From NCBI GenBank assembly GCA_032158125.1, contig JASKOT010000038.1, forward strand, positions 62,001 to 126,000: a stretch of 64,000 bases of DNA, read 5' to 3'. A program made the position numbers and the translations under genes. This document shows, piece by piece, positions 22,925-33,803 of this stretch (its first letter is position 1; every line of letters begins with the position of its first letter). This stretch comes from Papiliotrema nemorosa (taxonomy: Eukaryota; Basidiomycota; Tremellomycetes; Tremellales; Rhynchogastremaceae). The notes under the pieces were generated by a model. The model had not been told where the DNA came from and did no database searches. It worked only from the letters and a program-made list of their open reading frames with translations.

Positions 22925-23563
22925 TCAGTTCCACGACCCTGTGTAAAACAGGCAACTTGCCTCTGAGCAGGTAGGCCAGATGGTATCTTCCGAATCTTCG
23001 CTCCGCCTGTAGGACCTAGAGCAGGTTTTTGTGGTGCAGTACTCGCATGGATGGGGCCTATTCGGCTCGAGACATGTCACACGAGCGAGGCGTCTTTGTC
23101 GATCGAGATAGTGAGGTTTAATCGATGGACTCCCAGCGCTCTCTACCCAGACCCTGCCATGTTCTGAATCTCTTGGCCCACATTGTCTGCCGTCCTTCAA
23201 GCGGAATCTCACGCTCTTTCGGCTACCGACTGACTTGAGAGAAGGGCATCGAGACCGGCTCTTATCGGATCGCACAGAGGTTTCCCCATAGACGGTATGA
23301 GAATACGAGTTGCGTATGAGTCTGTCACTGTCCACCACGTAGGTGGTATTCGTGTAAACCGGGCAGGTCCTCCTTCCTCGGTCCTCGCCTCCCCACTCTG
23401 GTTTCCATTGCTCATCTTCATCTTCTTCGTCAGCTCTGCTCATTCTCAATCGTTTCCGCAGATGCTTCAGGCCTGCGGCGAGATCTTGGGAAAACGAGCG
23501 AGATTCAAAGGCCAAAAACTCCTCACTCTTCTTGTGTGCACCATCAGCGGTGGTGCATCCCAT
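22925..23563 (-). CDS. Unknown protein of a local paralogous family (copy 2)
   Basis: An uninterrupted 212-codon frame with a true ATG (MGCTTADGAHKK). An N-terminal amphipathic segment, AFESRSFSQDLAAGLKHLRK, aligns with GFEDSSLREDLETALAKFRA of the next gene. An acidic patch, a Ser/Arg-rich middle and the segment KSVGSRKSVRFRLKDG follow. The C-terminus has a Cys pair (CEYC), SRSYR, a Glu/Asp cluster and PTC in the same order and spacing as its neighbour. I know no family with this layout. The shared order and anchor residues show that it is paralogous to the gene at 24011-24754. A GC-AG or other 3' intron extending the tail cannot be excluded. No targeting signal is visible. Confidence 0.6.
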   Translation of the reverse strand: MGCTTADGAHKKSEEFLAFESRSFSQDLAAGLKHLRKRLRMSRADEEDEDEQWKPEWGGEDRGRRTCPVYTNTTYVVDSDRLIRNSYSHTVYGETSVRSDKSRSRCPSLKSVGSRKSVRFRLKDGRQCGPRDSEHGRVWVESAGSPSIKPHYLDRQRRLARVTCLEPNRPHPCEYCTTKTCSRSYRRSEDSEDTIWPTCSEASCLFYTGSWN

Positions 23564-24010
23564 GATGGACAGCAGGATTGTCGAGCAGCAGCTTAGGGCA
23601 AGGCTACGACAAGCGAGAGATGTAGATTGAGATATGAGTTATGTCACTCCATATGAGCATGCTCGATTGTGCTTCATCTACTCCGCTTGACAGGGTTCAC
23701 GCTTGACAGCCGAGGCGCTGGCCGAAGACGCTTTGTCGCACAATATGAAAGGAGCTTGAAAGTTGCGCTTCGTGCGAAGTGGGAGTTGAGCTGCCTTTAC
23801 CTTTTCTGATAGCTGCCTGGTTCCGCAAGCGCATAAAGCGCAGAGATCCGTGACATACAGGTGTAAAGTCAAGCATCCTCGCAACAATTATGCCCTTGCC
23901 GAGTGCGCGAGGACACAATTGCGCTCAGTGGGACGATACATCGCTCAGAACACTCTCACTCCATATCTGGCCCCTATGAAGTGATACGTGAAATATCAAT
24001 GATTAGGGCG
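23564..24010. other. Intergenic between family copies 2 and 3
   Basis: No coherent coding frame. Short minus-strand frames at about 23680-23918 lack any likeness to the flanking paralogues. Confidence 0.4.
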
Positions 24011-24754
24011 TCAGACTGATATCTTTTCGGCCATTGAGTCACGTCTGTCTCCTCCTGATAGCCCAGCTTCATGGAGCACTATAATCAATTTTCTGCGTCG
24101 AATGTGACGGTCTGTCATACGTACTTTTGTACAGGTTGGTTTGATAGACCTATCTTCCTGCTCTCCTTCCCGATACGAGCGAGAAGGAGTAAACTCTGAG
24201 CAGGAAAAGCAGGATTTGAAATTACCAGAGGCAGAACGTGCGAATCGAAGAGGAGGTCTTGCAGAGCGAAATTGGCTGTCAGTATTCCGCTCGTCATGCG
24301 ATTTGTCCGGCTCGGATCTTTGCAGGGAGCAGGCGTCGAAGACCGTCCCTGTCGACATGACGAATTGCACATGTTTTACGTTGTTGCGCTTGACGCTTGA
24401 CAATGTCGTAGCTGAGCTGCGAGGGGAGGAAGTCTTGTATCTGGAGGCAGATCCAGCGCTCTCGACATCAGAATTGACTGGAGGGGATGTGGGTCGTTTG
24501 TACATGATCTCCAGAACCTTGCGTCGAGGAACACCCCTGTTGTCCACTGTATTCTTTTCGGTCTCGTAATCATCCTCCTGGTCCTCCTCCTGGAGAAACA
24601 GGTCGCGGATGACAGTCCACGCTGGCCAAGATTCAATCCTGATGATGGCTCTGAATTTTGCTAGAGCCGTCTCCAGATCTTCCCTCAGTGATGAGTCTTC
24701 GAAACCGACCAGTGTGTCATCATGCTCAGTCTCGCTGTCGAAATGACTTGACAT
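24011..24754 (-). CDS. Unknown protein of a local paralogous family (copy 3)
   Basis: A 247-codon frame from ATG at 24754 (MSSHFDSETEHDD). An alternative ATG 24 nt upstream adds eight residues. Features in order: acidic start; FEDSSLREDLETALAKFRAI; a Trp-containing segment; acidic linker (EEDQEDDYETEKN); Ser-rich stretch; VKHVQFVMSTG; Arg/Ser-rich region; and the signature CFSC-x5-SRSYR-x5-ED-x4-PTC. The tail after PTCTK runs straight over a perfect GTACGT donor, so the real C-terminus may be spliced. The closest relative in the window is the gene at 22925. No known domain was recognised. The Cys pairs could bind metal, but this is inference. Confidence 0.62.
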   Translation of the reverse strand: MSSHFDSETEHDDTLVGFEDSSLREDLETALAKFRAIIRIESWPAWTVIRDLFLQEEDQEDDYETEKNTVDNRGVPRRKVLEIMYKRPTSPPVNSDVESAGSASRYKTSSPRSSATTLSSVKRNNVKHVQFVMSTGTVFDACSLQRSEPDKSHDERNTDSQFRSARPPLRFARSASGNFKSCFSCSEFTPSRSYREGEQEDRSIKPTCTKVRMTDRHIRRRKLIIVLHEAGLSGGDRRDSMAEKISV

Positions 24755-25517
24755 GTTCACGGGGTAGATATGAGCCATTCTTGCGTCGTCACAGAGATGA
24801 GCCGCACATGGCTTTTGAGCGTTTTGGCTATCGCGACTGTTGCTTCTCAATCTCCGATCGCTTGGAAGGCTCCTGCATGCTACGCCTATGCTACGACCAA
24901 TCATCACACGAGTTTGCCGTATGAAAGGATGTACCGACATTTGAGTGCGACATCCTAACCCTTGCGCTCTCGACAGCTATGGGTCGGGATGAGTCGGCAT
25001 ACTGTATCAAGGTTTATCTAGTGCAATCGTAGAAAGACGACGCACGCTACACCCATCTCCACGGCCGCTTTAGCCTGAGGGATTTGGAACAAGACTCGAC
25101 TACGACCGTTGCCGCATCAATCGGAAGAACCCGCGGCCGGTGAGTGGTCTGGAATATTGCTTGATTAGGTAATAATCTCCCCTTTGCTGCAATCGACGTC
25201 AGCCAGTGTGAGTGGCGTCAAAATGTCGGTTGGGTGGCGAGGGGAGATGCTTGCTCTCGTCTTGCGCCCGAGGTGGAGGTGGTCCACCATGGGACACACT
25301 AGACATTTTCCTCGAGGCCGAGCATTCGTCTACTACCAAGAGAGAGTCTCCCTTTGTCATCATCATATTATGAACGACATCATCCCCCCCCTTCGCTTCC
25401 AAGACCTCATAAGCAAGCCCCCCCCTGGCTCATCATCAGACGAAACTTTCCATTTCACCTTCTACACTTTCAACTCTCACTTCAACTTGACGGCTCAAAC
25501 ACACCTAGGATCCCACA
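24755..25517. other. Intergenic with C/T-rich leader of the membrane-protein gene
   Basis: No gene recognised. From about 25380 the plus strand is strongly pyrimidine-rich with two C-runs (about 25383-25391 and 25420-25425), as expected of a promoter or leader of a well-expressed gene starting at 25518. Confidence 0.45.
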
Positions 25518-26255
25518 ATGGTCTCGTGAGTGGCGAGGAGCACCTTCCGCTGATGATTACACTGCTGACATACGCAGACTCGCCGGTAGCAAAGGACCCT
25601 TCATGGGCTTGATCTTGGTGGTCGTCTACGCCAGTGTGAGTAGCGCTTGAGAGTCAAATTGCAGCGCACTCACTAACCATCCCAGTGGATCTTGGACATC
25701 ATCCAAATCCTCAAGACCCACCAGAACCGATCCAATGACTACAAGTACCCCCCAGCCGTCATCCCCATGCTGGTCGCCGGTATCCTTCAGTCCATCTATT
25801 GTCTGTGGTACCTCATGAAGGGCGGAAAGGGAGCTCTCTTCAAGGCATCCACCGTTGCTGCCGCTTTCCTCTTCTTCACCCTTTTCCAGCTTGGTAAGTC
25901 TTGTCAATTCTTGGCGCAAGCCTTGTCGACGAGAAACTTGTGCTAAAGGGATTAGGTTCCGTCATTGCCTTTACCGTTCTTCGATACGGAGCACGATACT
26001 GTCCCGCCGATGCTACTTCCGAGGGCTGCCGAGGTGCTACTCGAGTAAGTGGTAATAAATCTGGCGCTTTGCGGGCCGCTGACTCGCTCTTAGGGTACCA
26101 TGGGTCTCGGTTACTCTGTGGTGGGCTTGAACTTGCTCTACCTCGTCTACCTCGCCATCCTCGTCAAGCGATTCGGTACCTGGTCTCGAGACCTCTGGAA
26201 CATCCCCGAGAGGAGGGCCGTCAACGCCGAGTTCGACAAGCCTCCTACTCATTAG
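25518..26255 (+). CDS. Four-TM membrane protein (MARVEL-like topology)
   Basis: Five exons give a hydrophobic protein of about 175 aa with four predicted helices: GPFMGLILVVVYASWILDI, IPMLVAGILQSIYCLWYLM, VAAAFLFFTLFQLGLGSVI and VVGLNLLYLVYLAILVKRF. Exon 1 codes only MVS before the first intron, so the start would be missed by simple ORF calling. All joins (GTGAGT, GTGAGT, GTAAGT, GTAAGT donors) keep frame. A lumenal or outside loop between TM3 and TM4 holds two Cys (YCPADATSEGC) that could form a disulphide. The layout resembles small tetra-spanning MARVEL or stress-response membrane proteins of fungi, but I cannot name a family with certainty. Confidence 0.8.
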
Positions 26256-26499
26256 ATGGCCTAGTAGCCACTCTGGCGACTTCCCTTTGCAGCTATGGCA
26301 TCGCCTGCTGTAGACATCAAGAAACAACCACAATGCCTATCTCAACCTTATAATTAGCTTCGTTGGGAGCTGGGGGTCCCGCCGTGCATCAGTGCGGATC
26401 TCCAATTCCTTTTGAAATCCATCAGCATGCATCAATAGCTTCTGACTAGATCACGCCTCCGGCGCCCTCAGTCCCTGAGGTTGAGAAAGTAGAAATCCC

Positions 26500-27906
26500 T
26501 CATGCAGTGATGCTGCTTCTCATCTCCGCCTCATCCCACAGGAACCGCACCGTGCCGACATTTTGACCCAAACCATCTGAGGCGTCTGCTAGGGGCACCT
26601 CATCACCCTCAACCCAAGGAGTGAGGACTATAGAGCCAGGACGACGATCTCGTAGGTGTATCTTGAGTTCGGTTAGGGTCTGAGACGTCCAGAATGTCGG
26701 TATCCTAAATGCCGTGTTTACGCCAGATTGGGACGATGTCGAGGGCTGGGTAGCGCCGATTTCCTTTGGCGAGATCGTTGAGGGTGAAGACAAAAAGGCA
26801 GGATCAGAGATCGGAATGGATAGAATCGTGATGTAAAGGTCCAGCAGCGCGTGCGTGACGTCTGTGACGATCAGTTGCGTGCATGAGAGGGGCAAGGCGT
26901 CGAGGTGTGGCGACTTACCGTCAATCTGGTCCTTAGAAGTGTGATAGCTGGCCTCCCATGGTCCCGCATTTCCAAATTTCTTGACCATTCCCCTCTGCTC
27001 TTCCTCGCCTCCTTCATACTCGGTGTGCGGATGGGCATTCTCAAGTAGAAGGACTGAGGCGGTATACAGCGATGACAGCGCGATGACGTGAGGGGGAAAG
27101 GATAAAGGGGCATGGGAGCGATGACTGGAGATTAGCCTGACCAGGGTGCAGACTAGCAGATTGAGCATACCAGTCAACAGCGACTCTCCAAGCTTGTTGA
27201 CATAGAAATTTGGAGACTGAAGGATCAGCATTACTCGCGGGACGAACTTCGATAGAAGCTCACCGTGGAAAGCTCTCCCTATTTTGACGACGAGATCCAG
27301 TCCTACATCAACTGAAAACTTGAAGCACAGAGTCTCCAATACGAGCCTCTCTATGCTGAGAACTCTCTGACGTTCGCCCTCGAGCATATTCGGGTCGACA
27401 GCGGAAGGATCTATTACACCTTTCTTGATCATTTGCGGGAATCGGACAGCATAAGACGCCAGGATGATGTCCCTCGGCTTCTTGAGTGTGTCATGTAGTT
27501 TCGAAGCTACGTATAGCGCTGACAGCGAAACTTCCTGCGTCCATCAGTAATGCCTCGAGCTTCTCTGTGCTCAGACTACGCACCGTATAGTTGAAATCCT
27601 TGTACGGGAAGAAGAGATGGAATCGCATATAAAGCGTCTGAGCGGTAGCAATCGTCTTCCGAGGACTGCATGCATCAGCGAGTAGTGCTATCAGCAGGCC
27701 CAAAGTCGGTCTAAGACGCACAATCCACATCGGACTCCTACTGCATCCAGGAATCCACAAGCTTGCTGACGAGCTTTCTCTTCCCTCGAGACTGATAATT
27801 TCCCTCGTTGTTTCGCAGAGAGTCCCTCGACCTCGGTCGGCGTGAAGAATGGCTTGTATTGTTTTGTATAGGTAGACGAGGATCCTTCGCCATACGAACC
27901 GACCAT
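26500..27906 (-). CDS. CTK2: Cyclin subunit of the CTD kinase I complex
   Basis: The regulatory cyclin that pairs with the Ctk1 kinase and phosphorylates Ser2 of the RNA polymerase II C-terminal domain. The N-terminus reads KPFFTPTEVEGLSAKQRGK and EEKARQQACGF. Splicing at GTGCGT to ATGCAG then yields GFPRKTIATAQTLYMRF and FHLFFPYKDF, the first cyclin fold. KLHDTLKKPRDIILASYAV and ERLVLETLCFKFSVD follow, then a second fold. A Ser/Pro-rich insert precedes a C-terminal globular tail with FLWDEAEMRSSI. Five or so introns; the one near 26925 joins QID to DVTHALLDLYI. The first true ATG is at 27906. Confidence 0.87.
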
Positions 27907-28168
27907 TGTGGATGCTGCTTGACCGATGCGATCTAAATTGAAGAGATAAAGGGAAAGCAAGTGAAGAAGAGGTTATTCTGGGTGGTCACTGAAAGGCGCG
28001 TGCCGAAGACTCTCTGTGATTCTCATTCCACTCTTGACCATATTTTCTGCACGACTCGACCTAGAGGACTGGCAGAGGAGGAGCATATTGATCTAGTCTA
28101 TAGGAAAAGCATCTGTCTGTGTCATATAGCAACGACCCGGCCAGAAGAACTACTTTGCACATGCCGCA

Positions 28169-31100
28169 ATGATACCCTCACCGCGCCGGACGGTATCTCA
28201 ACCTCCCCCGGCGGCCACATCGACATCATGGGCAGATCTAGACGATGACGAGGGATGGCAGGGTAAGCAAATCCAGTATCAAGCTGTATGCATGCTAATA
28301 TTCTAGACATGCCCGTCATTCGGTCAGATACCACTGGCATTGACCTAGACGAAGAGGACCAAAGGAAGTATCACTACAAACCTCCAGCTCGCCATGATCC
28401 CCTTTCCACCGACGCAAATGCTGTGGCGGGCTCGAGTAACGCAACGGGCGCCCACATAGAGCTAGAGAACGACTCTTTGTTGACCGACTCGTGGCGAGAA
28501 AAGGTATCTCAGGACGAATCGGATTACACCCGATTGAGGCTTGACGAAGATGAGGAATCGGAGGAAGTTCATATGCGAACAAGATACCTGTTCGACGAAC
28601 AGAAAGCCATGACGCCTTTATCGCAAATGCAAGCCACGAAAGAGATCTTGACGGAAGGGCAGAGGATAGCATATGTCGGGTTGTGTCAGTTGATCGCTAG
28701 ACGGATGGTGAGAGATACCGGTAGAGGGTGGGAAGGTGTCAAGAGGAAAGGTAAAGGAAAGGGCAAAGAATGGCCGATGGTGGAGAGTGCGAACATATGG
28801 ATGCTGAAGATCATGGCCAGGCTGTATCAGCATATGGAGGTGGAAAGAGACGGTACGTTGATGTCACAAGCCGAGGAGGAACTGACAATTGTCAGAACAG
28901 AGGATGATCGAGAGTCTCGCCGAGCACGGTGTCGACCCCGCAGACCTTGTACCGGCACTGATGACCACCCATACGGTCAAGAATCCTGAGTTCGACCCAG
29001 AAGCCAAGAAGAAGGCAGAGGCAGAAGCGCAGCGAAAGGCATCGGAGGCTAAAGAGGAGGTAGACGAAGATGTGTCGGATACAGAGACAGAAGCCCCACC
29101 ACCGCCATATCAACCTCATGATCCTTCTCTACCCTCGCCTACCTCTGCGACTCCAACGCGGTCCTCACTTCAGCTCTCGAGCGGGCCGTCGGCCTCATCC
29201 AGTCGCGCGAGCAATCCCTTTGGTGACGACGACGAGCAGGAAGATGAGAGCGCTTCACCCTCATCCTCGACATCGACCTCTCCATCGACTCGGTCAGGAT
29301 CTACGAATCTACCTCCATTCGACGACGATGACGATGGAGATATAGGAGCAGCTCTCTCGCCAGCGCCCAAGACGACTTTATCAGAATCGACTGTCGAAGA
29401 GGACGATGGAGATATTGGGAGATCCATGTCTCAGCATACACCTATGAAACAATCACCAAAGGCGATTCCCATTGAGTCGGCGTTGAATGTTCCGGAATCA
29501 ACACTGTCAGCAGACGAGGAGGAAGTACATCATGACCCTGAGAAGACGCCTACACTACGCGAACAGTCACTACCTGGCCCTGAGCTTGCGTCTGAGGCAA
29601 ATGAGGACTCAGCAGCAAATGCCTTGCCGTCCCTGCCAGGTGTCTCGACACATCTGACGAGTGCAGACGAGGTTGTCACTCTGGATATACGGTGGACAGT
29701 GGTGAGTACACTGAATCGCACCCAGCCAAGCTGACTCTTCCCAACAGCTTTGTGATCTATTCTTGGTACTCATCGCCGACTCGTTTTACGATGCTCGATC
29801 TCGAGTATTCCTAGAACGCGTGGCCGAAGCATTAGGTTTCGGCTGGTCTGATGTGGTTCGCTTCGAGAACCGCATAACTGAGGCGTTGGAGATCTCGGAA
29901 AGTATGGAGAAGACTGAACAAGATGTCATCATTGAAGGAAGGAGAAAGGGGGCATTACGAAAGCGTTACGCCATGATGGGTCTAGCTGCTGTCGGTGAGT
30001 CGAACATAGGGCGAATTAGGCATGCGCTGAGGGACAGGTGGAGGACTGGTGATTGGGCTCTCGGCTGGTCTGATGGCTCCGCTGATCGGAGCTGGACTGG
30101 GTGCGGCATTTGCAACAGTTGGAATCACCGGTACGACTGGGTTCTTGGCTGGAGCAGGAGGAGCAGCCATCATCACCACAACTGGTGTTTTGACAGGAGC
30201 CAATATCGCTGGACGGGGTATGGGAAGGCGGACCAGAGAGGTCAGAACATTCGAGTTGCGCCCACTGCATAATAACCAACGGGTGTCGTGCTACATTACC
30301 CTTGGAGGGTGAGCTATTAGATATTATCTGAGATACAGCTAAACATTTAGTTTCATGTCGGGCAAATACGATGATGTGCGATTACCCTTCTCGGTGATGG
30401 ACCCGATTGTTGGAGATGTCGTCTCGGTCTACTGGGAGCCAGAGATGATGCACGAGATGGGAGCGGCACTCAAAATTTTCACAACGGAGATTTTGACGCA
30501 GGTAGGACAGCAAGTGCTGGCTGCTACAGTCATGACGGCTCTCATGAGTGCCCTTCAATGGCCTATGAGTGGGAACCGTCTCTCCCAAACACGACCTTTT
30601 AGCTGATTCGCAGTCTTGACTAAGCTTGGATATCTGATCGACAATCCTTGGTCAAATGCCCTTGATCGATCGCGAGCTGCTGGACTCGTGCTGGCAGATA
30701 CCATCATGCAGCGCCATGCGGGAGTCCGCCCCGTCTCCCTTATTGGGTTCTCGTTAGGTGCTCGGGTTATTTACTACGCTCTGATCGAGCTCGCCAGAGC
30801 CAAGGCTTACGGTCTCGTCCAGGACGTCTTCATCTTTGGCTCAACACTCACCGCATCCCGAGCGACCTGGCTGGACGTGCGGACGATCGTTTCAGGCCGA
30901 TTCGTTAACGGGTATGCGACGAACGATTGGATGCTGGGTTACCTCTTCCGTGCAACTACCGGTGGGCTACAGACCGTTGCCGGGTTGCGTCCGGTAGACG
31001 GCGTGCCAGGCTTGGAAAATGTGGACTGTACGAATATCATTTCCGGTCACATGTCTTACCGATCTTGTATGCCTCAACTGCTGAAGGAGGTTGGATTCCC

Positions 31101-32183
31101 GGTGACTGCAGAATGGTTCGACGAGCCAGAAGTACGTGCTGTGTTCTGGGTTGACAATTCTCCGCTGACCTGCAGGATCCGGATGTAGACATGAGTGTGC
31201 AAGAACGACGCATTGTCAACGAAGCGGAAGAAGAGGCCAAGAAGAATAACAAGAAGATTCTCGGACTGTTCCCGCGACGTGGTGCTAATTCCGGATCTGG
31301 CACATCTACGCCTGTCGAGCGCAAATCGGTGGATGTGAGGGAAACCGCTAAAGGGGAACATAACGATGAAGATCTCCCACCTCGAGAAGAAGCGGACCTG
31401 GGCTCCATGGCACCCTCCACGGCAGAGCATGATGACCCAAAAGAACGAGAGGAAGCCGAGAAGAGGCGCAAAGCGGAAGAAGAGGCCAGACGAGCGGAAG
31501 AAAAGGCTCTTCAGGCTATTCCAAAGACTGCCGGATTCGATTTCAAGGCCATTTCGAAAGAGTTGGGCAGGGATATTGATCTGGAAAAATTGAGAGAGCA
31601 GCCGGTACCGAGGGAATCGCCCTTGCCAACGTTCTCGCAATCTCCTGTGGATCGTACCGGATCAGCTCCGCCGGACGTATGGGTAGATCCGCCTACAATA
31701 GGAGATTCCATCCAGAGAAGTCATTCGTCTTACGGAGTTAGATCGCCGACGAGTGACGACGATGATGAGGGCGATATTACATATGCCACGACTCAGGCTC
31801 GGCAAATGTCACTATCTGACACATCATCCTGGGGACAGCCAACCACCACGCCACGTTACGAATCGACCAGCATCTCACCACCTTTATCAACTGGCTCTTC
31901 ATCCAAGTCGTTCAACTTTGGATTCAATGCCTGGTCTGGCTCTTCGACATCGCCCAATCCTTTCGACAAGGCCACTTCACCCATACCCTCCTTACGCGCG
32001 GCCCCACCAGCTCGGCCTCACCCGGCAGAACTCATGATGGATAACCCGTTTGCTAATGCCGGCACGTCGACGACCAGTAACGGTAATGGAAAAGGTGGAA
32101 TAATATGGGCAGACAAGATGGAGACGGGAAACACTAGGACGTGGAGGAAAGATGAAGATCTGGCGACCAATAATCCTTGGTGA
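28169..32183 (+). CDS. DUF726 alpha/beta-hydrolase-like membrane protein (Mil1/TMCO4 family)
   Basis: Related to yeast Mil1 (YFL034W) and human TMCO4, proteins with a membrane hairpin and a hydrolase fold. The first exon (MIPSPRRTVSQPP) joins to DMPVIRSDTTG. An N-terminal acidic/Ser-rich region of several hundred residues precedes the conserved domain. That domain has IADSFYDARSRVFLERVAEALG, a Gly/Ala-rich hydrophobic hairpin (about 30050-30230), the nucleophile elbow GFSLGAR at about 30750, and FGSTLTA. The C-terminal third is charged then Ser/Pro-rich, with coiled-coil-prone KEREEAEKRRKAEEEARR, and ends TNNPW. About six introns. The Gly-x-Ser-x-Gly elbow predicts esterase or lipase activity, which is unproven for the family. 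In yeast Mil1 binds the AP-1 adaptor. Confidence 0.85.
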
Positions 32184-32581
32184 TTCGCACTCTGTTCATC
32201 GACGTGGCATCCGGACATTTACGATTATCATACCTCCATACAGAGCACAGAGCTGACATGTGGGACAGCGAGGGTAGGAAGGGAGCGGCATGCATTGCAT
32301 TATTTGGTCTCGATTTTCGCTGGTCGATCATCTACTGGTCGAATTCGAAATCGGGCGACCCCACCTCGTGGGGGATGCCCTGGCGGGCATGGCACGCGTG
32401 GCAGGATGTCTGATCGCCACACCGCGAGACAGTAGCTGTTGCTGCTCGATGTGGGTTGTTGCTTCAGCCTTGTGAACTCCATATACATACTCACGTTGAG
32501 AAAGGAGAGCTGATTACTGACCTTGATCTCCCTGGATCTTCACCTTACAACTCGACCCAACCCATCCGTCCGTCTGTCACT
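32184..32581. other. Intergenic before the secreted-precursor gene
   Basis: No gene recognised. It probably holds the 3' end of the DUF726 gene and the promoter of the secreted precursor, with a C/T-rich leader in the last 60 bases. Confidence 0.45.
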
Positions 32582-32986
32582 ATGCGTACACCCTTGATCG
32601 CCCTTCTCGCCTTGACCGCCACCCTGGTGTCCGCAGCACCCACACATCAAGTAAGTGTCTCACAGATCTCCTCTGGAGCTTCAAAGGCCCAGTGGGGATG
32701 ACAGACTGACAAAAAAGGGCAAACACGACGTGTTGGCAGCTATAAAACGAGACATCCGCCTGGAATCCAAATCTGAATTGTTACGAAACGATAAACGTGC
32801 AACGCCCAAAATGACCATTCACACGAATTACACCAAAAAACGAGGACAGGTGAGGAGATCGCAAGGGCTCGAAGTGGATGTGCAGACCTCAAGCCTGAAG
32901 TTGGGCCAAGGAGGGGTGGGGAAGAGGGGCAAGGTCGTGGAGAGGGTCGCGAAGGCTCCGCCGAAGACTAATCCGCCACAACAATC

Positions 32987-33018
<32 letters not shown>

Positions 33019-33547
33019 CGCAGGCGCAACGACAGCAAGACCAGCAACAGAGTAAGGGTGAGACGTCGCATCAACAAGAACAACCCCGACCGTCTCAACA
33101 GCAAACTCATGCCGAGTCTCATTCGCCTTCTCCGTCTTCTTCCTCACCCAGTGAAGACTCAGATCTCGTTCCCATCGACAAACTAGGCCTGGGACTCGAT
33201 TCAGAGGCATTACACCGTAAACGTGTACGTGCATGTCGTTCTTGCGAGTATAGGCTAATGGATTTAGCAAGAACCGGATGGGTATATGGAGTCTGACATG
33301 CCTATGGATAACATCAACGGAGCCTCCGACGGTCAGGCTGATCATGGAGATGAATCTGTGGTAGAGGAGAGACGGGCGGATGGGCGGATCTTGAAGAAAC
33401 GGGGAAAGATCTATTGGCTCGAGGTATGTCTTGGATTATGATATCGATGTGGCCCATGTTGATCCGATATAGGACCCTTTGGATGCTCGACAATGGGGTG
33501 GAGCGAGAGAGCTCTCGGATGAAGACGACGAGCCTGTTTGGTATTGA
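32582..33547 (+). CDS. Secreted precursor with Kex2-type dibasic sites and polyQ
   Basis: An N-terminal signal peptide (MRTPLIALLALTATLVSAAP, cleavage likely after VSA) is followed by a hydrophilic protein of about 260 aa with no transmembrane helix. Four exons join in frame. Dibasic KR sites recur: AAIKR, NDKR, TKKR, GKR, HRKR and LKKR. They divide the chain into segments such as DIRLESKSELLRND, ATPKMTIHTNYT and a C-terminal 32-residue peptide beginning GKIYWLEDP. A run of ten Gln coded by pure CAG sits in the middle, inside a Gln/Ser/Pro-rich region. The layout is that of a Kex2-processed secreted pro-protein. No homologue is recognised. It could also be a wall-associated low-complexity protein whose basic pairs are incidental. 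Confidence 0.72.
32988..33017 (+). repeat. CAG microsatellite, ten units, coding polyglutamine
   Basis: Ten uninterrupted CAG codons lie inside the secreted-precursor gene, flanked by further CAG/CAA-rich codons. Pure trinucleotide runs like this are prone to length change between strains. Confidence 0.95.
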
Positions 33548-33803
33548 TCACAAGTCTTCTTGGACAGTAGAAGAAGGAACACGGGTTGAAAGCGTAGATA
33601 TGCGAAAGACAGGCAGGTAGAAGAATGAAGATTCAGAAGAAGTATATAAGATGTACAGTATGAAGATGGATAAATGGCCCAATCAATCACTCCGCTTGGA
33701 GCAACTCTCCTCCACATGTGAACGGTATGTGATCCTTTGGTCCGGGAAGCCTTTCAATCATATCGCCGACTTGCGACTAGTCCGCAGAACAGTGCCTGGT
33801 GTA

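Noticed and set aside
31074..31640. Hydrophobic minus-strand frame with FFRFAPLLGFLSFFW-like segments
   Set aside because: Antisense of the charged Lys/Glu coiled-coil region of the DUF726 gene, which naturally reads as Phe/Leu on the other strand.
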